The translations under genes and the position numbers were made by a program. DNA of 64,000 nucleotides from Ottelia alismoides (lineage: Eukaryota; Streptophyta; Magnoliopsida; Alismatales; Hydrocharitaceae): NCBI GenBank assembly GCA_037367405.1, contig JAZKJV010009778.1:62001-126000 (forward strand), in the 5' to 3' direction. Below the pieces are notes generated by a model. The model was not told the DNA's origin, did not search any database, and saw only the letters and a program-made list of their open reading frames with translations. The stretch's first letter is position 1. Every line of letters starts with the position of its first letter. Positions 1 through 13,600 of the stretch are shown here, one piece after another.

Positions 1-1111
1 TTTACTTGCCAAAAGCCATCTGGATTGTTACAACCCCTCCCTATACATGAGTGGAAATGGGAAAGCATTTCCATGGACTTCATCACTGGCTTACCTCAGA
101 CAATTGGTGGTAAAGATAGTATATAGGTTATAATAGATTGTCTAACCTAGGTGGCACACTTTATTCCAGTAAGCATATCTTTCACTCCAGACCAACTTGT
201 TGAGTTATATATTACACATGCGATCCGTCTCCATGGCATTCCAAAGGAAGTAGTTTCCAATCGAGATTCACGATTCACCTAACACTATTGGGAGAACTTC
301 ATGAAAGCCTTAGGTACACAGTTATGCTTGAGCACAGCATATCATCCACAAACAGACGATCAGTCAGAAGCGTACGATTCAGACAGTAGAGGATATGCTA
401 CGAGCGTGTGCCTTAGAATGGAAGGGATCATGGATTAAACATTTGCCTCTTGCAGAATTCACCTACACCAATAGTTACCATGCAAGTATTAGCATGGCAC
501 CATTTGAAGTACTATATGGACGCTGGTGTACTACTCCTTTGTGTTGGTAAGAGGTCGGGATAAAGAATCTTTACGATTCAGATAGACTCCAGGAGACACG
601 GGAAGCTGTAGAACTTGCTCGAAAAAGACTAATAACTGCCCAGAATTGCCAGAAATCTATTGTGATACCGGGCAAAGAGACCTTGAATTTGAGGTAGGTG
701 ACTTTGTAATTCTTAAAGTATCACCTATGAAGGGTATTCAGGGGTTTGGCTTGTGTGAGAAGTTAGCACCCAGGTTGGTGGGTCCCTTTGAAATTATTCA
801 ACGAATTGGAAAAGTTGCCTATAGACTTGCACTTTATCCACATCTTTCGGCAATACATGATGTTGTTCATGTATCAAATATGAGAAAGTATATCAAGGAT
901 CATGAGCATAAGATAAGCTGTGATGATCTACATGTTAAACCAGACTTGACATACCAAGAAATACCTGTGCAAATACTAGACAGGGATATCAAGAAGTTGA
1001 GAAATAAAGAGGTACCTCTAGTTAAAGTGTTATGGTGCAACCAAGAGTTTGAAGAAGCAACATGAGAATCTGAGGTAGCAATGAAAGAAAAGTACCCGTA
1101 CTTGTTTGAAT
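1..1111 (+). pseudogene. Ty3/gypsy chromovirus pol remnant: integrase core and chromodomain-like tail
   Basis: The 3' end of a Ty3-type polyprotein, cut by the left window edge. Frame reading from position 1 gives a Ty3 integrase core (motifs such as [16 protein letters not shown] and TAYHPQT), then from 646 to 1065 a clean stretch with the integrase C-terminal fold (LVGPFEIIQRIG, HDVVHVSNMRKY) and after it a chromodomain-like end (ESEVAMKEKYPYLF). The copy is dead. In-frame stops lie near 124 and 151 in the integrase, and at 1063-1065 a TGA stands where relatives have the chromodomain tryptophan. At least two stops replace Trp codons, as expected from G-to-A change after cytosine methylation. 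The chromodomain points to a Tekay/Del-like chromovirus; that lineage call is inference. Confidence 0.85.
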
Positions 1112-1708
1112 GATAAAACTATGTATTATGTATATGTTCATAATAAATGAAATGACATTCATTCTCTTTAAGGTCGTTATAGTCTCAATCCTTTATAATA
1201 TTGTTATGCATGTACCTAAGGTTATTATAATTGTAAAGCCATGAACTTGGCATCTCTCGGATCCTATATCATAAGATCTAGCTCGTCAAGAAAAAACCAA
1301 AGGAATTTGTTTCATGTAAATCAGACTTCTTTTCTATTTGTTATGATTTTCGGAAGAATGAGAAGTAAGGAGGATTAAGACGTCATTAACCCATAATGAT
1401 TGTCATTAAGACTAATTAAGTATGATTAAAGAAACTAATGATAGATTGAAAATCCGCTAATAATCATTAGTAAACACTAATCAATAGTTAGCAAAAGATA
1501 AATATAAGACGTAAAAGTTAAATCGTGATTAGTGAAAGTTAATCACGATTAGCATTAATTAAGCATCATTAACGAATCTAGAATCCTCTTGAATGTTCTA
1601 ACTTAAGCCCTAAGTTTCGGATAAGTTTTGGCCAAAACTATGGGCTGCTAACTGCGGTTAAGGTCTAAACCATGAGTTTCTAACAATGGTTAGCAGTTTT
1701 CTGGAGCC

Positions 1709-1716
1709 TATAAATA
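1709..1716 (+). promoter_or_regulatory. TATA box of the putative Ty3 LTR
   Basis: TATAAATA followed by a C-rich stretch, the usual layout of a plant LTR promoter. It sits about 650 bp downstream of the chromodomain remnant and reads in the same direction. Confidence 0.45.
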
Positions 1717-1935
1717 CCCCTCTATCCATTCATTCTCTACGATTTCCACTACCACCACCACCCCAAGGGTTAGGGTCGAGAGTCTAGGAGGAGGAGTGGG
1801 AGTTGAGGAAAGAGCGCTAGCGAAGTACTGCCGGGAGAATGAGGAGGAGGAAGGTACGATACTCTCTTAGTTTGCTTCGTGAGTTAGGTTTTCGATTTGT
1901 GTTCAGTTCCCTTTCTGTTTTCCTTTCGGTGATTT

Positions 1936-2096
1936 TATAAGGGGAAACTCTGCTGAAATTTTATAGAAATATCACCCCGTATAAGGGGAAATTCTGCCGA
2001 AATTTTCTTAAAAATATCATCCCGTACAAGGGGAATCTCTGCCGAATTTTTCCTAGAAATATCACCCCGTATAAGGGGAAGCTTTGCCGAAATTTC
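1936..2096 (+). repeat. 44-45-bp minisatellite, about 3.6 units
   Basis: Units start at 1936, 1980, 2025 and 2070 (the last is partial). Each begins TAYAAGGGGAA and carries TCTGCYGAA and ATATCAYCCCG. It lies inside the putative Ty3 LTR. The open minus-strand frame over it comes only from the repeat. Confidence 0.85.
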
Positions 2097-2507
2097 AAGA
2101 GAATATGTTCTTCGCGTTCTTCGTGTGTTCTTCGTGTTCTTCATGTTCTTCATTCGTTCTTCACGTTATTGGAACGTTCTTAGTGTTTTTATATGAAAAT
2201 GAAATTTGATCGTTTCAAGAGCTATAAATCATCCTGTTGAAAAAGAATCACGATAAAGCACTGCATAAGAGAGAGAGAGAGAGCTTGATTAGGTAACAAA
2301 TTCCTTTTGTTGGGTTTTCATACGAGATTATTGAAATTCCTGATTTTATGTTCTTCGCTATAAAGAACCCTAATTTGGCTATTTTTTAGAAGTATGAAAA
2401 GCTACTTTGTGATTCCCACTTAAATAAGGTTTAAGCATCGAATCGATGCAGTGGCTTGGAAAGATAGGGTTTGGGAGTTAAAAGAGCATAAATTGAGTAT
2501 ATAAATA

Positions 2508-2894
2508 GAGGAAAGGGAAGCTACAACATGATGTAGCTAACCTTAGCTACATCAGGGGCAATTTCATCATCTTTTTTATTTTTTTCAAAATTTCTATGAT
2601 GGTTTTTCACAACTATATCCCTCTAATATGTCGTTCAAATTTCGTCAGAAATAGAGACTCCTACGACCTCCATCCAGACAGTCATTTTTTAACGGTCACA
2701 GATTTGTTGTATTTTACCTGTTTTGGATGGAGGCCGTAGGAGTCTCTGTTTCTGACAAAATTTGAATGGCATATTATAGGGATATAGTTATGAAAATTCA
2801 TCGTGGAAATTTTGAAAAAAAATAAAAAAAGAGGACGAAATTGTCCCTGATGTAGCTAAGGTTAGCTACATCATGATGTAGCTTCCCTTTCCTC
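2508..2894. mobile_element. Fold-back MITE FB1 (Mutator-like, 387 bp)
   Basis: Nearly the whole element folds into one hairpin, with arms beginning GAGGAAAGGGAAGCTAC and ending with the complement. It is flanked by a perfect 9-bp target duplication ATATAAATA (2499-2507 and 2895-2903), the size made by Mutator-like transposases. The core (TTTCGTCAGAAATAGAGACT and its complement around 2640-2765) recurs in at least ten other copies here. The terminal part of each arm is a small palindrome of its own (GATGTAGCTAA / TTAGCTACATC). Confidence 0.9.
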
Positions 2895-3370
2895 ATATAA
2901 ATATATGAATTAATATATATATCTATCTAAATCTATACTCAGTATTTATGGTTTCGTTAATCTAAGGCTTAACGGAGAGTTACAACTTGGGAATTGATGT
3001 GTTTTGAGTTGGATCCTGAAAAGGATCATGTGTCACGTTAAGGATGACTGGGAGAAGAACTGCAGGTCGGGCATGCAACCTGTAGGTTTGTCGGAAGGAA
3101 CCTGTATTGGTGTTTCCCTACCTAGGTGGTACACGGTTGCCCTGTTATGATAAGTGTGCACGAAATAAATGATTTACAATGCGTGGTACCGGGAGCCAAT
3201 ATCTTCGGGTTGAACGACGGAAGATGTGGTCGTGCCATGTGGAGGCACTGGTAATTGGATTATATAATTAAATGGTAGCCTGAGGTTTAAGCAACCGAGT
3301 CCTTGAGGACGGTGTGCTTTTTTGTTTGCCAGGCTGAGGACTTGAGATCCTAGATAATAAAAGAAAAGAA

Positions 3371-6300
3371 AATTGTCAGGGTAGTATTGGAGGATTGGTT
3401 GAGGCGATGTGTGGCGGCATAAGCTTACTAGATGAACGCAAACTCCAATCCCGAAGTATCCGCAGCTTCGGAGTCCATATAGTGGTGAGATAATTCTCTG
3501 GACTAATCCCTGGCATGGAATAGAAAGGAATAGGACTTAAATTAATGAGAAGGAATGAAACTTTTTGTGATAACAAGTTTTCAAAAATTACATAATTTGT
3601 TTGCTTTTCTCTTCTTCGTTACTTAGCATTCGCTAATTATTATCCTATGATTTATGGAAAACACAACAAGTGTCGGTGAGTCATTGCAAGGACATTAATA
3701 ATCCAGCCAACTAACATAGTCATCCGGCCAGCCACAGTATCTTTAATTTGTAAGGTAGTTAGTAATCTTTTTGTGTGTTTCCTTCCAGCTGATGTACATG
3801 CAAATGATTATAGTGGGATAATATATCATGTGGACTTTATTTTGTGAATGGAAAAGTGTTGAAATACTTCCTTCTGAGTATTTTTAATTGCAGTCTGTTT
3901 CTGAATGTTAGTTGTGATTGCTGAATAAATTATTGTTGAGTAACCAGATCTGGATATGGGAGGATCCGACGGCTCGGGAATCGGGGTCGTGAAATTACCC
4001 TTCAATCTTTGAGCCCGCTCGACCTCCTTGTACATATACCCTCCGCGACTTTCCTCTCTCTTTTGAACCGCTTTTGACCATGTTTGGTCCGAGCTTTGGA
4101 GCTCCGGATCGACGCCCGTGACAAGGGCATCTCCAGCTTCTTCGAGAAAGGTCAGGCGAGGTCGGAGGTCACCGTTCCACCATCTCCGCCGCTCCACCGG
4201 CGTGAGGTCGAGGTCTTCTCCTGGCTTCCCGGCCGATTGAGGTACCATTTTATTTATGCTTCGAGGGATTGATTAGTTGTAATCCCCTCTTCGAAGTTCG
4301 TCGGAGTTGTGCTCCGACAAACTCTTTCCACCGTACCCTCTCTGTGTTTCGACCCACCACCACCTTTACTTCAACTCTCTCCGCCTTCCGATCACCCATC
4401 GCACTACTACTCATCCAGATTTGGCCTAGATCTGGACTCTTGATCTCCTTTCTCCATCGTACGATGGAGATCACCGTCCACCACACCCCTTCTCTCATTC
4501 TCCCTCCTAACATCACCCACGAGCTTCGCCTAGTTTTTGTGAACTAACCCTGCAGGAGAGAATCAGAACGGAGGCTCATCGAGCCTCATCAACTTGCAGG
4601 TGTACCCCCTAGGTCAAGGCGCTCCACCATGCCAAATCAGCCGCTCTCGTGCCATTTTGAGACCTTCTACCAGCGTGGGAGGACATCGGCATTCTTTGGA
4701 AGCCTTCGGCGGACGGAGGGAGGCCGGGCATTGTGAGCTTTTGCGGATCGAAGTGAAGAGGTATGGTTGTTCTTCCCTGTTCTTCGTGGGAAGCAGCAGT
4801 CGTTCGATCGAGGCTAGGCTCCAGTTTTATCGTTGATTGTAGGATCAAGCACGTCAGAGCCGTCCATCATACTGTGATAATCTAATCTCGATCGTCCGTG
4901 CCCAAGCGTCATCGGGCCTCTAGGAGTGACACGTGTCAAGTGGAGGAAGGCCCGCCGTTCGATCGCGCACATTTAGTGGTTATTTTTCATTATCAACCCA
5001 GTGTCTTTTTGTAATTAATATTTAATACCAAAACATCCTCTGCTTTTTTAATATTTCTGTATATTTTGCACTGAGGCCCCCAGCTTTTATCATATTTACA
5101 TTCCGGTCCTTGCCAGCTCACCTCACGTGGCCGCCCACGTAAGGTGGGCATTCTATAGCCAAGGCCCCGTAGTATTTTGTATTTCTGTTTAGTCCAAAAA
5201 CTTGTTGTTTACATTATAAATTTTTGTGAAAATTGCTGCTAGGCCCCTGTACTTTATCTTATTTACACAAGCCGTTGTCAGTAATGTAGTTTCTCTTTGT
5301 TTCTTGTATTTATTTTAAATAGCTACTTTGCTTGAAAAAAATCTATAAAATAGTGTTCGTTCCTGATTGCATCTACTTTCACGTCCTATTTTTAGTTTAC
5401 AATTTTAGGATCTTTAATATTTATTAAAAATAAAAACAGCTCTTTTTGTCCATGTTTGCAATAGAAAACCCATAAAAAATATAAAAATTTGAAAAATTCC
5501 CCAAAAAAAATATTTTATTTATATGTGTTTTTAACCTTCAGATAAAAAATCACTAAAAATATAAAGAAAATTCCAAAAAATTAAAAAACCCTAAAACAGT
5601 TTTAAAAATTTATAAAATTCCCAAAAATTACAAAAAAATATATATTTTTTATATTTTCTCTATTTATTGTATATATTAAAATTAATTTGGAGAATTTTTG
5701 ACACGGTTTGCTATTGTATATCTCCATTTTAATTTCGAGTATTTAATTAAACCCTAAATTGGGGTATTTTTGACTTTAAAAATATATAAAAAATAACAAA
5801 AATTCCTAAAAAATCATAAAATAGTAAAAAAATAATTAAAACCCAAAAATATTTTATTTTCTTTATTTTGATTATTTTTTTATAATATTTATACCTACCC
5901 TAACCTATTTTGTACATATACTTTATATAGATCTTTTAAAAGAAAAGGAATTAAAAATAGAAAATTAGAAAATTAAAATCAAAATACAAAAATATAAAAA
6001 TAAAAAATTTAAAAATTTAAAAATCTAAAACCCACAAAAAGAAGATATAGACACATACTTTCACAATCGCTTTTGCACATTTATTTGCCCGATCTAGCCA
6101 TTTGCTCATTGTGTTCGACACTCTACACATACTTGTACACTATACACATCCTTGTTGTAGAGTTAAATAAAATAAATTTTAACTCCACCTTTGCTTTTCA
6201 TTTCTTGATTATTATTTATGGGTTAATTGTTGTTTGAAGTTGGGTTTCGTGAGAAGTTGCTTCAGCGATATTGTGGTCTCGCCTTGTGTAGACTACTTTA

Positions 6301-8106
6301 GACCCTTGTAAAATCCTCTTCAATAATAGGTAACTTAACTTTTACCTAGATTAGGTAATATATTATGGATGAATGCTGCATCATCCCATTTACTTGTGAT
6401 GACACCTATTTTCAGAAAAGAAATTAAATATGGTTCAGAAATTAATTGCCCACCTCATCTCTCTATTATTGTTACCTTTAATAAAATCGAATACATATCT
6501 TAAAAAATTATATGGATTCAAACTAATGATGTAACATGGACACATATATGATTGCCATTTTCCTTTTTTAGGATACAAATACATATAATTGGATGTTGAT
6601 TCATTACAAGGACCCAACTGAATACATGTTTTTGTTTGCTATTGCAACCATCTTCAATAAAAAAAATGATTGTTTTTTTGGGATATTAATACTATGATGT
6701 TTTCTGCAGTCAATCAAAGTATAGATAAGATACAGATGACTTTTATGGATATGTTTTTACTATATGGATACATATACATATATTGTGGTGAACAAAATAT
6801 GGTATATGCAAAAAATGATTTTTTTTAAAATATATATATAGTTGTACAACTATTATCTGTATCCACACAAAAAAATCATTTGGACCATATTATGCGTACC
6901 CTAGAGATATTATCAAGCTTATTCGTATCCATATATTAAAAAAATATACATATTTTACCCATATTTCAATTGATTGCAAAAATATCCATATCAATATTAG
7001 TAAATAAAAACTACCTATGTTTTTTTGGGTTGAAGTTGGATGTAATAGCCAACCATTGAATCCGATTAAATCCTATAATGAACCCACATCTATTTTCAAA
7101 TCCGGATTCACAATAATATCTATATTTGCGAGGAAAACATACAACGATATATGTATGCATCTCCTCAAAAAATGAAAATGGAAATTATTCATGAATGTAT
7201 GCTACATTTTCTGATTTTTGTACCATATTTTTTTTAAGTATATGTATCTAACTTTATTGAAGGTAACCAAAAAGAGCGAGACTGTTGGTAATAGTTATTG
7301 TTATACTGAGGATGCCATTGTCCCTAAGGTTAATAATATGTGTTCAACCATTATGGGAGTCGTAACTTTTGACATGGGAAAATAAGCATAAAAATGGGAG
7401 TTGGAATATGGATGGCTCGGACTTCCTATTTTGTTGTAAACAGGGAAGGAAAATATTGAAGAATGAGACATGGGACTAGTACATAAGTGTTTTGGACATG
7501 GCCTCTGCACGCCCCCATTTCCCTCCGCCACTGGAGGGACCCTTTACAACTTTTATTTTTTAGTTTTTTATTATTTTAACTTATATGCAATTTCTTATAA
7601 GCTCTTTACTTTTCATGCAATTTTTCCAAATTCTGTGTTTTTTATTGTGACCTTGCAAGTTTTTATTCGATAGTTATCTTAATCGCATTTCAGTCCTCAG
7701 GGACCTTTTCTTAAACTTTATTATTTTCTTTTCATTTACCCACTTAAAAATGATTAAAATTGGAAGTTTTCACTCCTATCTAGATAATTTAAGTAATTAA
7801 AAACATGACCTTAAGTTTTTATTTATTTACTTTAAGTCCATGGTCTTCCTACTTAAGCAATCTTGATGACAGTAAAAAAATAGGATTCTATTTGAATCGG
7901 TAAAGTCAAAAATACTCTTTTAAATACAGTAAAAATTTGCAAAATATTTCTGAGTCCCTATGGATCAATCATCTAATTGCCATATACATTGTTTAATATC
8001 TTTTGATTTGTAGTTGAATAAAATTTATCTGAAATCGAATGAATTTTGTGTGCTCTCACAATGAAATGTGAAAACCATTTTTTAAGCATTGAAAATCGTA
8101 TTTTAA
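3371..8106. other. Intergenic, no gene recognised
   Basis: 3371-5100 has mixed composition with short open frames on both strands and no recognisable domain. 5200-6060 is very AT-rich, with runs such as AAAATTCCCAAAAATTAC, as found in long LTRs and leaders of plant Ty3 elements. 6061-8100 is AT-rich with scattered TATGGATACATAT-like words. I see no exon, RNA gene or intact transposon. Confidence 0.5.
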
Positions 8107-9461
8107 ATATTCCAGATGAGACGGATATGATTGGTTCAAAGTGGGTCTACACCATAAAATACAAGCCAAAAGACAAATAGAGAAATACAAGGCCATACTT
8201 GTTGCAAGGGGTTTTAGTCAAAAATATGGTATTGATTACCTGCAAACTTTTACTCATGTGGTAAAAATGAACATAATGTGAATAGTTCTCTCTCTTGCAG
8301 TTTTCAAGGAACATAAGCTTCATCAGATGAATGTTAAGAATGCTTATTTGCATGGAAATCTCCTAGAAGATTCTTACATACATATGCCACCTGGCCATGA
8401 GAAGACAGGAAAATGTTGCAAATTGAAGATATTTTTATACAAACTGAAACATTCACCTAGAACTTGGTTCGAGAGTCTTAGAATGGCGATGATCATATTG
8501 AGATATTACAAAGTCTATGGTCATCACACACTCTTTGTCAAGATGGGTAAAAATACAATGCCTCTTCTTCGTGTTTATGTTGATGACATGATTATCGTGA
8601 GGGACGATGAGAGGAGATGGCTCGTTTAAAAAAAGAGCTCATTGCGGTCAAAGACTTGAATGTTCTTTGGAATCAAAAGTATTTTATGGGTATTGAATTG
8701 GCAATGTTGAATAAAGATCTTGTTCTTTGTCAAAGAAATGTTTAAGAAAACTCGAAAGTTGGGATAGAAACATGCTCCTATGCCTATTGAGGGGTGTCCT
8801 AAGTTGTGCATCAAAGGCGGAAAGCAACTTGATGAAGACGTTAAGAGTCAGTTCCAAAAACTTGTGGGTGCGTTGATTTATTTTACTCTAACCGGGCGTG
8901 ACATTACTTGGATATCAAAGTGGTGAGTCAATTCACGCATGCACCTATTGATATTCACATGAAGACAATAGCACATATCCTCTGCTGTGTTGAAAAAAAC
9001 CATGGAAAAGGACTTATCTTTGGTAAAGATGCACAAATTGAGATCTAAGGATATACCGGTGCAAATTGGGTTGGATGAATTGATACAAGATCTACAATGG
9101 AATTGCGTATTTCTAGATGACAACTTTTCGATTTAAAGAAGCAATGGGTGTTGTTAAGATGTCATGGATCAAGACTATTAGAATAAATCTTGAGTTGCCT
9201 ATGAAGTTATTTTGCGACAACAAGGTTGCTATAAATCTTTCTGACAATCTTGTCCTACAAGATAGAACAAAGCATGTGGAGATTGATAGTCTTTTTATCA
9301 TAGAGAATAGACTATAAGGAGCTTGTTCTGCAATACATAAAAAGTTAAAAATTGAAGATCAAGTGGCTAACATCTTCATCGAGGGACTTCTCACTACTAG
9401 TTTTGAAAAGAATGTGAGCAAGTTAGGCATGTACAACCGCTATTCCCAATTTGGGGTAGAG
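8107..9461 (+). pseudogene. Ty1/copia RT and RNase H remnant
   Basis: A 5'-truncated, broken copia polyprotein. About 8115-8300 matches the RT start (SKWVYTIKYKPKDK). The clear stretch 8327-8629 has NVKNAYLHGNL and the catalytic motif YVDDM. Fragments to about 9460 resemble the RNase H end (KLFCDNKVAINLSDN, RTKHVEIDSLFI). The frame changes several times and stops are common. Integrase and gag are missing. A related but separate LTR lies at 27746-27956. Confidence 0.85.
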
Positions 9462-9678
9462 TGTTGAGTTGGTTGTATATGGGTCATTGGTTCATGGTTG
9501 AGAAACATTTACCCATTTAAGACTTATATGTAACTCACTCCACCTTAGTTTCACATAAAAAAAGCAAAAACCCCTTGTTGCTGTGAACAACAGAGACCTT
9601 TCTCCCTGTTGTTTTTCGTTTCCGGTGTGGAGGGTTTCCACATTAACCATTGTCTCTTTGTGTGGTAGTTATTCTACA
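9462..9678 (+). repeat. 3' LTR of the copia remnant (about 217 bp)
   Basis: It starts TGTTGAGTTGG directly after a degraded polypurine stretch (TTTGGGGTAGAG) and ends near ATTCTACA. It resembles 27746-27956 (shared CCTTGTTGC, TTTCCACATTAACCA-like and TGTGTG words), a 5' LTR of the same family. The right border is estimated. Confidence 0.5.
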
Positions 9679-10628
9679 CTACCAAAATATTTTATATCGG
9701 ATATATTGAAGAAAATAATCAATGGAGAATACATCCATAACGTCTCCAGTTGATTTGCAAGAAGGTTGCAATCTTAAAAGATAATCAGGATAAGTCCTAG
9801 TTAAATCAGTCCACTCCTATCAGAAGCTTCAAACAGATTCACTTGTATTTAGGATGGGCATGCAAGTAGGTAATTCTGGGTACACTTCCCCAATCCATCA
9901 TTTAGTTCTTGAAGTTGCATGTCTATGACCGTACATGGAAATTCTATCTGATAAAGATGCAAGTTTGTTCTTTCTGGAGCATTTCGAGCAGAAACTCTGA
10001 CGGCTCTGTCTTATAAAGGTATAATCACATGCCCACAGAATAGCGCATTCAAAGAATCAACATCTTTCAATAGCTCTGTTGATCGAAAAGAATTACAATA
10101 AGCAACAGAATATAGTTGGTTTTAAAAAAATCGCACAGAAGCTAATATGTGAACAAATACTTCCCCTATAAGCCAGACTGATTTATACATTATTCTCTTC
10201 ATGACATGTAAGATAAATTTACAATTAAGCAATAATATACAACTGACCCAATACTTACAATAGCTCGGCTATCTTTGGTGTTGCTTTGTCCACGACACCC
10301 ACACGGGAAAGCATGGCTGTTGATAATCATTCTTGAGATAACAGACTAAACTAAACTAATGTGTTCCCTCATTTCGCGAATAACATCGGGGCTGAAAAGA
10401 AGAAAATTAAGCAGCTGTAACCTCAGTATAGAATTTCTCAAAATTTCCCAACTACAACAGGCTATTTTTCACTAACGATACAACATGTGCAGCTGGCTAC
10501 TTGTCAAAACTCCACAATGATGCGGAAACATGGATTATATTTTTCATCTGTAAACTGTTTCTGCACATCAGGAACTGTAATCTGTAGCAGCAAACAATTT
10601 GCACTTATTCTGTACAAGGACAGTTTTG
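9679..10628. other. 3' flank of the flippase gene
   Basis: No open gene. The part next to 10629 is the expected 3' UTR of the minus-strand flippase. AATAAT- and ATAAAT-like words on the minus strand around 10185-10210 are possible poly(A) signals, but the cleavage site cannot be fixed. Nothing recognisable from 9679 to about 10150. Confidence 0.4.
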
Positions 10629-13600
10629 CTATTGGGTTTTCTGTATTGCATCATGTACTTTATGCTTCACCTGGCTGGCTCTTGCCTCTATCCTGGCGGT
10701 GAACCCAACCGTTGTATGCCTCAGGGATCTCTGCCGTACCAAAGCACAGTATTCAGGGTCCTCACACCTCCCTTCCAATCTCAGCCACTGTATCATTTCA
10801 TGGTACATGGGGAAGAAGCGCATTTGAACCACGGAGTAGGCAAAATATGGAACTAGAGTGGAGAGAACCACGGCTAATGTTAGCACCCAATAAGAAGCAG
10901 CATGTGCACATCCTTCAACAAAGATCATGTACGCATTTGTTGATATGGTCGGGTTTATATAACCATAGATCCACAAAAAGAGATACCAGAGAGCGATGCC
11001 ACCCCATATGAAAATGTGCTGTATGAGGGTGAAATATCTAACAAAGAGAGCCATTTGGCAGTTCACAACCCACACCACGCATGTGTACATAGCCACGCCA
11101 AGGATGGCAAGGTCCACAACTTGCCCGCTCTTCTGGAAAGCCTGGTGCTCATATGCTTTTATGCAGAAGAAGAATATGAGCACACCGTTCAAGACACCAT
11201 TGAACATCCAACCAACTATCCTAGTCCAACTAAAAAGAACATTTTGGACACCTTCTTGATATAGCAAGGGGAACTGCGTTAAGAACACTAAATCAAAAGA
11301 GTGCAGCAACTAAACCTAAATCAGGAAGATCTTACAACATATGGAAACCAATAGTTATATGGAATGACACATAGATTAACAGCCAAGATGAAAACTTGTT
11401 AAAATTAGCATGGGGTTCATTTATCAAGATATACCTTCAGGCAATAACGAGCTGAAACGTCTTGGTCAAATACTCCCAACGCAATCACCGGAAGTGATGT
11501 GAAGAAGACGTTATATAATGCCATAAACCAGTCATTATAAGCGGCTTGACCAGAGAATGAAGCATAAGCCTCGAACAGGAAAAGGGTAAAGCCAAAGGTA
11601 ATATTCTTGTAGAAGAAGTAGCAAACCTGAAACAAACACAGTTGCAAAAAACATGAAACCCGACATAAAGAATAATCATAGACAAAAGATACCATTGAAT
11701 GCGTGAGATGAAGATCTAATTTTTTTACTAGTTAATGGGGGGAGGGTGGGGGTTGTGGGATTGGAACCATGGTCACTGGAGTGGGAGCTCACTGCTTCTA
11801 CCACTAGACCATTAAGTGGGTTCTGAAGACTGTCTCATTGCCAGTCATGGTTCAGAAAAACAAGAAAGTCCAGATATCTACTTTCCTACCAGACATGTTT
11901 TAAGCTTGAAAAAAATAAAGAAAAAAGCTTTTGTCCATTATAGCATGTATTAAATGTTGGTTTCTGTCACAGATCGTGACATATAAACAGGGTGGCAATA
12001 ATCAACAAAGAAAGAGTTGGAATAATACTGTAAAAAAACACATTGTCGGTATAGAAATTTACAAAATAGAAACGTTTCTCATGGCTATACGTCCATACAT
12101 GCAACATTTTTTGTTATTTGTCAAGCCAATTTATGCCTTCAAGATAAGCATTAGTAGATTCAAAATTTGATTATCCTCGATTACTTTGCGACAGAGAGCA
12201 AATGTCTTCCTGATTCCCAGTAAATTCCTGAATGAGTTCGCCACTTGCATCCAAGATAAAAGAAATACATTGATAAAAGAATATTCTTCTTTTAGCTTTT
12301 AATATATTGGGGCGAACACCGTTGAGTGTCTCCCCCCTTTTTTGAGCCTAAAAAAAAGATAAAAGAAATACATTGATAACAAAGTACAAGGCCTTATCCA
12401 ACTTTTTTTACTGAGATAAATGCAGGGACCAATTCAGGGTGTGCAAGGTTTCTCCTGTTTTTATCACCCCTTATTAGGAAAGCCATATAGTAGGGAATAG
12501 CCTAGAAATGCCAGAAAGCAAAAATTGCAGCTAAAAACTAGGAGTTCGACCTTTGTTGACATATTTCCAGCTAAAACAAATATATATATATATATATTTC
12601 CATCTTAAACTAAAACAATTCTAGGTTATAATTTCAGAAACATATCCTAGAATTAACCATACTAAGTGTTGATAAGAGGAACTAATGAGATATTTATTCT
12701 ATAGAGCTAGGGTCCCTTATATAGAGAGAAACCCTAAAGAGTACAGGGGTTACGGAACCCGAAGGGTCATGGGAGGTTACGGAACTTGAAGGATCACAGA
12801 GGGTTAGGGAACCCGAAGGGTCACAGAGGGTTGCAGAACCTGTTAAGATATTTGTGTTATCGGGTGCTTTCTATCATGTTTATGTTCTATGGTCCCTTCT
12901 TTGTAATTTACCTATAGAGCTTTTCTCCTATATAAGAGAGCTCTAGGGTTTGATAATAAACATCTTTTTCGATTCCCTTCAACATGGTATCAGAGCGACG
13001 GTCCTAGACCGAAGCCTGTACCCTAGTTCTTCGTCCCCACCGAAAGCCTCACGCGCCGCCGTCGCTGCACGATCAGATCCTCATGCTCCACGCGCCCCCT
13101 GTTGTCTTGCACGTATGCGCCGTCACGTGGCAGTGTTGTACGCACAGCCTGCGCGCCCTAGCACCTCACGCGCGTGTGTCGTGCGCGGTTGCGCCCTGTG
13201 CGCCTAGCGCTTCCCTGTACCCTAGCGCCCTTGCCCTAGCACCCTTGCCCTAGCGTATGTGCCCGAGAGCACGTGCCCTAACGTCCGTGCCTGAGCGCTC
13301 GTGCCCTAGCCTCCTGCACCCTAGCTTCTCGTCTATAAATATGGAAGGGGTTGTGGTATGAGTCTACGCCTACAACCGCCTTCATATATGTCCGAGTAGA
13401 CATTCTCGTCTAAGCTTGGTGTAATCCTAGTCTATAGAGATTGTTGCTATCATGTTCGACAACAAGGTGGATGTTCCATCCATGGATGCCTTCAAAGGTC
13501 CAGCACCCATTGTCAAAATGGATGGAACCAACTATGAACTGTGGGCCATGCAGTTCATGAGTTTGATGCAATGTAATGGCAAGAAGCACATCCTCACTAC

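Larger units (their letters stand above)
1385..3370 (+). mobile_element. Probable LTR of the Ty3 element (borders not resolved)
   Basis: Downstream of the chromodomain the sequence changes to a noncoding block that fits a long 3' LTR. A purine-rich stretch (AAGTAAGGAGGATTAAG, about 1364-1381) could be the decayed polypurine tract. A strong TATA box (TATAAATA, 1709-1716) follows. The block contains a 44-45-bp minisatellite and was later hit by a fold-back MITE. No second LTR copy or target duplication lies in the window, so both ends are estimates. Confidence 0.4.

Noticed and set aside
1935..2153. Minus-strand 72-residue repeat protein
   Set aside because: Only the translation of the 44-45-bp minisatellite.
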